DNA from: Buxus sempervirens
Taxonomy: Eukaryota > Streptophyta > Magnoliopsida > Buxales > Buxaceae
Assembly (NCBI GenBank): GCA_947561395.2
Contig: OX387183.1
Span: 56,465,915 to 56,529,914 of the forward strand
DNA length: 64,000 bases
Reading direction: 5' to 3'
The notes under the pieces were generated by a model. It did no database searches, was not told the DNA's origin, and was given only the letters and a program-made list of their open reading frames with translations. Made by a program: the position numbers and the translations under genes. Below, in pieces: positions 57,930 through 64,000 of this stretch. Each line of letters starts with the position of its first letter. Position 1 is the stretch's first letter.

Positions 57930-60469
57930 ATGAAACAGCTCCACAAGCAATCAAACGTGAATCACAGACGAGATGAAGAGAATCCAACATCAGTCCACCC
58001 ATCTGCTTATTCATCCAAAACCCTAAAACAACCGAGGTCCCTTCCCAATTCTATTAATTACCTTCTCAAGGAGCAAAGGCTTCTCTTCATTCTCGCCGGC
58101 GTTTTAATCGCTTCTACCTTCTTCATCCTCCAGCCCATCTTATCCAATCTCGGCCCCTCCGAAACCCAATCTGTAATGCCCAGAATGATCCCAGTTGGCG
58201 TTACAAGTCACAAACGGGTTTCGAATCCGTATAGGAGATCGGAGAATTACGGGGAGGACAATTACGGAAGAGTTCCGGCGGGGATTGGGAAGCGGCGGTT
58301 GAGAATTGTGGTGACTGGTGGGGCTGGGTTCGTCGGGAGTCATCTTGTTGATAAGCTCTTGGGAATTGGAAACGATGTCATCGTGATCGATAATTTCTTT
58401 ACTGGAAGGAAAGAAAATGTGATGCACCATTTTGGGAATACAAGGTTTGAGCTTATTCGGCATGATGTGGTTGAGCCGATTCTTTTAGAGGTGGATCAGA
58501 TTTATCATTTGGCTTGTCCAGCTTCACCTGTTCATTACAAATACAATCCGATCAAGACCATCATATCCTTCTCAAATGTTGCTGTCTGTGGACTATTTTC
58601 TGTTCTTTCCTTGGATTTTATTCCCTTTGACAATTTTTTCAATCTTTTGGGATCTTGACTGTGAGTGATTACAAGACAAATGTTATGGGTACCCTCAACA
58701 TGTTGGGACTGGCCAAGAGAATAGGAGCGCGGTTTTTGCTCACAAGTACTAGTGAGGTTTATGGGGATCCTCTTGAACACCCACAGAAGGAGACATATTG
58801 GGGGAACGTGAATCCAATTGGTGAGCTTCAACTTATAATTCTGTCCATATGTTTGCGATCTTTGTTTATGAATTTTTGCCCAAACCTTTGAATGATTGAG
58901 AGTCTATAGGGGTGAGAAGCTGTTATGACGAAGGAAAGCGCACGGCTGAAACTTTAACAATGGATTACCATCGAGGTGCAGATGTTGAGGTAATTGAATA
59001 ACGGAATCTAATATTTCAATTGAAAATTTCTTTAGAAGAAAAATATGTATACGGCATATTATATGTTAGTGAAAAAGATGCAGAGCAGGGATTTTGAATT
59101 CTCTTCTATTTTTTATTTGAGAAGGTAAGCTTGTATGTTAGGATTTGATGTTCTTTATTTTGTAAGAATGAAGCACTGAGCTTAAAAAAATGTAAGAGCT
59201 TGGCGATACCTATGATCAGTTTTTAGTTTCCTGTAAGCATGTTCACTCTTTATCAGGTGCTTATTAGCTGATTCACTGAAATAACTACTACTGAATTCTT
59301 TGTTTACAGGTGCGTATTGCACGCATTTTCAATACATATGGACCCCGTATGTGTATAGATGATGGACGGGTGGTCAGCAATTTTGTTGCTCAGGTTTTTA
59401 TCTCCCAGTATCTGTTCCTGGGTTTATGCTTTAATAACTCACTGAATTAATTAAATCATGATATTTTTCAAATTCTGTTATGGAGATGATCTTGTAACTG
59501 CTTTACCATTGTTTTTGCAGGCCATCCGTAAACAACCATTGACTGTATATGGTGATGGAAAACAAACACGGAGCTTCCAATATGTCTCTGACTTGGTATT
59601 TTACAGATTATCCACCTTCATCATTTTATGTGTATCACCTCATTCTTTGAGACTGTTAAGTTACTTTTTTTGTCATACATTTTCTGTATATATGTATCTT
59701 TCTCTTTAGGGCATCAACTCTAGTATTTAGTTTATAGATATGCACCCTCAAGCATGATAGGATATCTTGCTTTTCATCTGTAGCTGTGACTATGAGCAAA
59801 GTATTTGAAGGGCATCATCAAGTTCAGAGCTCTGAACTAACCAATTTTTTCAGAACCAAACTGGCCGGATGATCAATCAGGAAAACCAGGAACCGGCTTC
59901 TTAGATGGATTTCCAAATGCCAAGTTTTGACTATGCGGGTTTTCAAATTTTAATGATTCCATTTATTGTATAAATTTTGCTCATTTTGTGTCATAAGATA
60001 AGAGGACATCACATCCTTGTTGAAACTTACAAAGTTATATGAAAGAGGACTCGGTATCTCTCATTTCAGGTTGATGGACTTGTGGCATTAATGGAAGCTG
60101 AACACATTGGGCCTTTCAACCTGGGTAATCCAGGGGAGTTCACCATGTTAGAGCTTGCAGAGGTCTGTCTTCACCTCTGTGCAGGTCCACCTATCTGCAA
60201 TTTTTTTTTTTTTTTTTTCTGATTTGAAAATTTAATTGGCATAACAAAATCCCTGAACACAGGTTGTTAAAGAAACAATTGATTCTAGTGCAACCATTGA
60301 ATTCAAGTCAAATACCGCTGATGATCCACATAAAAGGAAACCAGATATCAGCAAAGCAAAGGAGCTGCTGAACTGGGAGCCAAAGATCTCTCTGAGGGAA
60401 GGGTTGCCTCTAATGGTGACTGATTTCCAGAAACGCATCTTGAGCGAAGACGAAGGAAAAGGGCTCTAA
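57930..60469 (+). CDS. UXS: UDP-glucuronate decarboxylase (UDP-xylose synthase), membrane-anchored
   Basis: Converts UDP-glucuronate to UDP-xylose with bound NAD+, feeding xylan, xyloglucan and glycoprotein synthesis; the anchored form acts in the Golgi lumen. Exons: 57930-58562, 58673-58820, 58910-58989, 59310-59393, 59521-59595, 60070-60162, 60263-60469; sum 1320 nt gives 439 residues (UXS1/UXS2-like length). A cytosolic tail (1-50, basic) precedes a single transmembrane helix (51-71, [17 protein letters not shown]), giving type II topology. The Rossmann motif is [10 protein letters not shown] (129-138); the catalytic set is TSTSEVYG (235-242) with YxxxK Tyr266-Lys270. GEFTMLEL and [10 protein letters not shown] are family signatures. 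Introns 2-6 are GT-AG, while intron 1 has AT-AC ends. The gene looks fully functional. Confidence 0.95.
58563..58672 (+). other. probable U12-type AT-AC intron (UXS intron 1)
   Basis: The 110-nt intron begins ATATCCTTCT, the exact U12 5' splice-site consensus, and ends GATTAC. TCTTGACT (58653-58660) resembles the U12 branch site TCCTTRAC, with its A at 58658, 14 nt from the 3' end. Splicing here restores [14 protein letters not shown] in frame as in other UXS proteins. No GT donor nearby gives that join. Confidence 0.85.
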
Positions 60470-61247
60470 TAAAATGATCAATTCTGTAAGGTGTGAAGAG
60501 CATGCCTCTTCTCTCGTTACATATTTCATTTGTAGGTTAGAGATCCTGTTTCATTACATGATGTTATTTTGTTTTTTGGGTACTTTTCCACATTGAACAT
60601 TGGCAACTATTTTTGCCTTCTTCCACTGGCAACCATTGTATTGAACGGTAATTGTACCATCAAAGAAGATATCAAAAGCACAGATTTTGTATGCAAGGAG
60701 TATTGCATTGGCAGCCTCGTTTATAGGAATGTTGTGTATAAAAAGAAGTGTTTTGAGTTATCTGCAGCCTCGTCCATCAGTTTCTTTACCATTAACAGAT
60801 ACTGCACGTCTTAGAAACACAGGCAAAACAATGAACTCCTTTCGGAAGCGAAACCACAAACCAATTTAGGTTGCACCTTAAAAATCCGAAACGCGCAAAA
60901 TTTCATGAGGGAAAAAAAAGGCAGCACTAATTTACAATAAGCCTACATTTTGATTAACAAGAAGAGTTATACTAGTACAACCCAAGAGATGGAGACTTCA
61001 AATGGATTCTTGAAAATTTCTTGCCTTTCTAGTACGAAATGCTAAAAACATTACACCTACAGGGGTCACAGTTCCAATGCAATCCAAAGACGAGGCTTTA
61101 TCCAAACAGATCTGGTAGTAAATGGAACGATAAGACATTGATACTTCCCAAATTGCAGCGTCATTTGATGAAGAAAATTGTGGCCCAAAGGTATCCATGG
61201 ATTGGCATGATCTGCTCTCTGTCAGAAGAGTTTACGCAAAACCTTTC
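60470..61247. other. convergent 3' spacer between UXS and SF3B3
   Basis: 3' untranslated regions of both genes are expected here. No repeat ends or genes recognised. A short frame at 60569-60814 has no similarity I know. Confidence 0.5.
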
Positions 61248-62730
61248 TTAAATAATCTTATTTCTAATATCTTCAAGTTTCTTCAGTATCTCCCCTGGAG
61301 TCCTATCCAGTTCATCAGCAATCTTCCTTTGCAAATCTAGCGGGAGAGTGGGGAACTGCTCGCATAGATCCCCATCAATTACATCCTGCAATATAGTCCC
61401 ATATGTCAAGGTTGCTATTTAAAATTTGTGAATATAAAAGAAAAAACAAACAAACAATAAAAGGAAATGATTGATTCACAGTTACTTTAAGGGAACTAGA
61501 TCTAGAATGTCTCCATAATTGGCTACATCGGTTGATATTTGCTGCCATACCATGGAATCAGGTAGCCACATGCAAGGCTTGATCATTTTTCTTTATATGG
61601 CAGCATCAAAATGACAAGTAAACAGAAGAAGGAAATCTGGAATGAACTGGCTCTCGGGTAATTAGAAGGGAAAATCTTGCTACTGATATGCAGTCTAATG
61701 ACATCCATAAATCTAACCATATTGAAATATGTAACAAAAACATGCGAGGCACATATAGAATTAAATATTGGTCACTATAATCCAAGCCTAAGCACAGTCA
61801 AGTGGCTCATAAAACAATGCAAGTCACAGAAAACCAAGATGGGATTCTTTGGCTTGATGAAATTGAAAGAATATCCCTGTCCAACTATCTCTTCTAGAAA
61901 AAGAGTGGGCTGAAACTGAGGCATGTTGAACTATATATGCCTCAATTTTGTTAGGCAGTTGAGTTCAAAATGCAAAGTTCCAACATCCCTAAGGATGAGT
62001 ATCTGAAATTTTAATGACTTGGTCAAGCACATCAAAGACGTGATGGGGTTTGGAGCCTTGACAAAATGAGAATCCTAGGAGTGAGATGATGATCAAGGTA
62101 TTGAATCCTTGGTATGCTCCTTAGGCATGGCAGACAAATATAGGAAAAATGTCTGGTAGATTCACCACAAGATGTGCGCACAGGTAGCAGGAATTAAATT
62201 GATTTGCATAAGCATGAGATTAGCAGCAATGGCTTTACCTTAACAGGGAAATAAGCAGATCTGTATGCCATGTGATCTCTTCCACACAAAGGTGGGTGTT
62301 CTTGCCTCATATGCATCTCCAAGTGAGAAAAGAAGTCAACATCCTCCCTAGAGGTGAACGCAAGCAATGCCCCCAAGCTCCCCAATACAGTCCCATAAAT
62401 GATGCACTCCCCACCTCCTGGTATAAGAGATGCCTTCTGTAGGCATGTAACCACGTCACCAACATGGAACTGTACTATCTCCTCCACCTTATTGGGAGCT
62501 CCATTCAGCTTCCCTTGCTCCCATTTTATCTTGCCACCAGTTGGATCTTCTTCAATCTCATCTGACATGTCCTGTGGTAGTCGCACAAAGTAGACATTCC
62601 CAAATTTATCCGCACCTGCCATGGTATCAAAATCTATGTGGTATGATGCTGTGAGCCATCTGGGAACACTATCATCTGCAAATATATAAAGCTGATTCTC
62701 GTCCCGTCTGTACTTACAGTAATGGAATGA
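61248..62730 (-). CDS. SF3B3: splicing factor 3B subunit 3 (SAP130), last two exons
   Basis: Beta-propeller scaffold subunit of the SF3b complex in the U2 snRNP, which stabilises branch-point recognition. Two exons lie in the window: 62730-62239 (164 codons, from SFHYCKYRRDENQLYIFADD to YRSAYFPVK) and 61385-61248 (45 codons plus stop, DVIDGDLCEQFPTLPLDLQR to IRNKII). Both borders show AG and GT on the minus strand. These are the C-terminal roughly 209 residues of a protein of about 1200; the highly conserved EMHMRQEHPPLCGRDHMAYR block is intact. The remaining exons should lie beyond 64000, since 62731-64000 shows no further coding match. It could be a fragment instead of a full gene, but the perfect splice sites argue against that. 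It also acts in the SAGA complex in other eukaryotes. Confidence 0.9.
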
Positions 62731-64000
62731 CTGCAAATGCAATCACCAAAAAGCAGCAGTCAGTATACAAATTTATAAATAAAAAGAATCAAAGTGAAGA
62801 TAATCAGAAAGGAAAGCCTTGCAAGATCGCTTTTCATGACTTATACACATTCTATACCAAGAACTATCTTTCCAGACTGTAATTTATCCCTCCGCAAAAG
62901 AAGCCATGATAAATATACCGGCATAGTTCATGTCATCCTGGCATATTTTCAAGCTTGAGATCACTGCTGACCGCCATGTGCCGTGCAGCTATGGCAAGGT
63001 TGGAAAGGACCTTTACAAAGACATGCTCTTGCAACTAAATTAAGAAAATTATCTTCCCAAAGTTTACATTAACTTATAGTTGAGGTTAATCTGGCATTTT
63101 ATTCCATCAGAAGAGCTGCTAAAGTTTCAGTTACTAATCTTAAAAGTGCTTAGTCAAACTTTCTTTCTTCTTTATATTTTGACTTTATCCGACCACACAA
63201 TTAAATGCATAAACATTAACTGTGGTGCTTCCCAATTATAGTCCATAAAGTGGAGGCAGAATGGAATAAAGCTCTACAAAAGAGGTGAGTAATATTTTGT
63301 AACAAGAATTCAAGTAGTGTCACAAAATATGGTTTGGACAAATATTAAATGTAAAGATAAATTTGATAAAATAAACATAGAAACAGCAAAGGGTAGAAAA
63401 AAAACTAATTGGGAATCAGGACGTTGGATCCAATCCCCTGCCAGCTAATGAGATTTTGTGTGCACATTGAAAACTTGCCATACTTTGGCCCTCTTTAGCG
63501 GACACGTGAACTAAATTGCCAGAAATTTAAATTTACATACACAGACACGAGTGAAAATGAGGAGGAAATGAGTTGCGACCTCTTTGGATTTGCTGCCATT
63601 CACAAATAGAATCTTACATATTAACAAACAACTACAACCAAAAATCATTTTAAAACACATATTAATCAGCCAAAACTTTTTAAAACACATTACCAATCAG
63701 CCAAAACTTGGCATCAGACCAGAAAGTTAATGCAATTTATTAAGCATTTCGTACCATCAGTCTTTTCCTATCAGTACCCACTGGAACTGAGAGTTTCATC
63801 TGACATGACTCAGCATCAATGCATAAAGGAACTATTGATTTGAAGACGAAACACATAAATACCAAAAGATAAAACAAAAACCTATCACTAAGATTATTTT
63901 ACATCTCAGTGAGGACAGAATTTTGGTTCTTATACATGGCCCAACCCATTACTTCTCTTGTTAGCAGTAACAAGGAAAAATGGACGCTATGTAATATTTT
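62731..64000 (-). other. SF3B3 intron, continues past the window
   Basis: No match to the expected preceding SF3B3 sequence (the GDIQE region) appears on the minus strand, so this is read as an intron of at least 1.27 kb. AT-rich with short direct repeats of AATCAGCCAAAACTT near 63660-63710. No other gene seen. Confidence 0.55.

Noticed and set aside
63755-63830. Possible upstream SF3B3 exon on the minus strand (reads MKLSVPVGTDRKRLM before a GT)
   Set aside because: Does not match the SF3B3 sequence expected before SFHYCKYRRDENQ; treated as intron.

Overview
This is a stretch of plant nuclear DNA. The evidence is spliced genes with GT-AG introns, plant-only gene families (3-ketoacyl-CoA synthase, EXO70H, early nodulin-like) and a dense layer of plant transposons (L1-type LINE with RNase H, MULE- and Harbinger-type MITEs, a CACTA end, Helitrons, a SINE). 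The AT-rich spacers and exon style suggest a non-grass angiosperm. I cannot name the species.

Layout. 1.1-2.5 kb (-): intact intronless KCS. 6.5-10.0 kb (+): complete five-exon pectate lyase. 10.0-34 kb: a tandem segmental duplication, each unit carrying one intact intronless EXO70H gene on the minus strand (10.36-12.25 and 24.54-26.43 kb; 19 differences in 628 residues). The two units act as empty-site references for each other. They show that unit 1 later received a 2.8-kb inverted duplication of an early nodulin-like pseudogene, a LINE tail, a 567-bp Harbinger-type MITE, a 1.2-kb MULE filled with a head-to-head 22-bp minisatellite and a hAT-like MITE. Unit 2 received a 2.65-kb Harbinger-type element holding a CIPK kinase fragment, a 195-bp Helitron and a ~0.3-kb inversion. 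34-41.6 kb: gene-poor repeats, hairpin elements and truncated LINE tails. 41.65-45.0 kb (+): a seven-exon monoacylglycerol-lipase-like gene. 45-48.4 kb: CACTA-type remnant. 48.4-57.4 kb (+): one decayed full-length LINE with ~15-bp target duplications, split by a 2.8-kb element and with a MITE in its poly(A) tail. 57.9-60.5 kb (+): complete seven-exon membrane-anchored UDP-glucuronate decarboxylase (UXS), whose first intron looks like a U12-type AT-AC intron. 61.2-62.7 kb (-): the last two exons of spliceosomal SF3B3/SAP130, which continues beyond the window.

How the genes relate. They form no operon or pathway, but pectate lyase, UXS, EXO70H (secretion) and KCS (very-long-chain lipids) all bear on the cell wall or surface. 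From memory, the order pectate lyase - EXO70H - MAGL - SAP130 matches Arabidopsis At3g55140-At3g55220, and KCS beside EXO70H matches At2g28630-At2g28640, so the gene skeleton looks like conserved microsynteny opened up by transposons. All exon joins below were worked out by hand from splice signals, frame and remembered family sequence; none was checked by database search.
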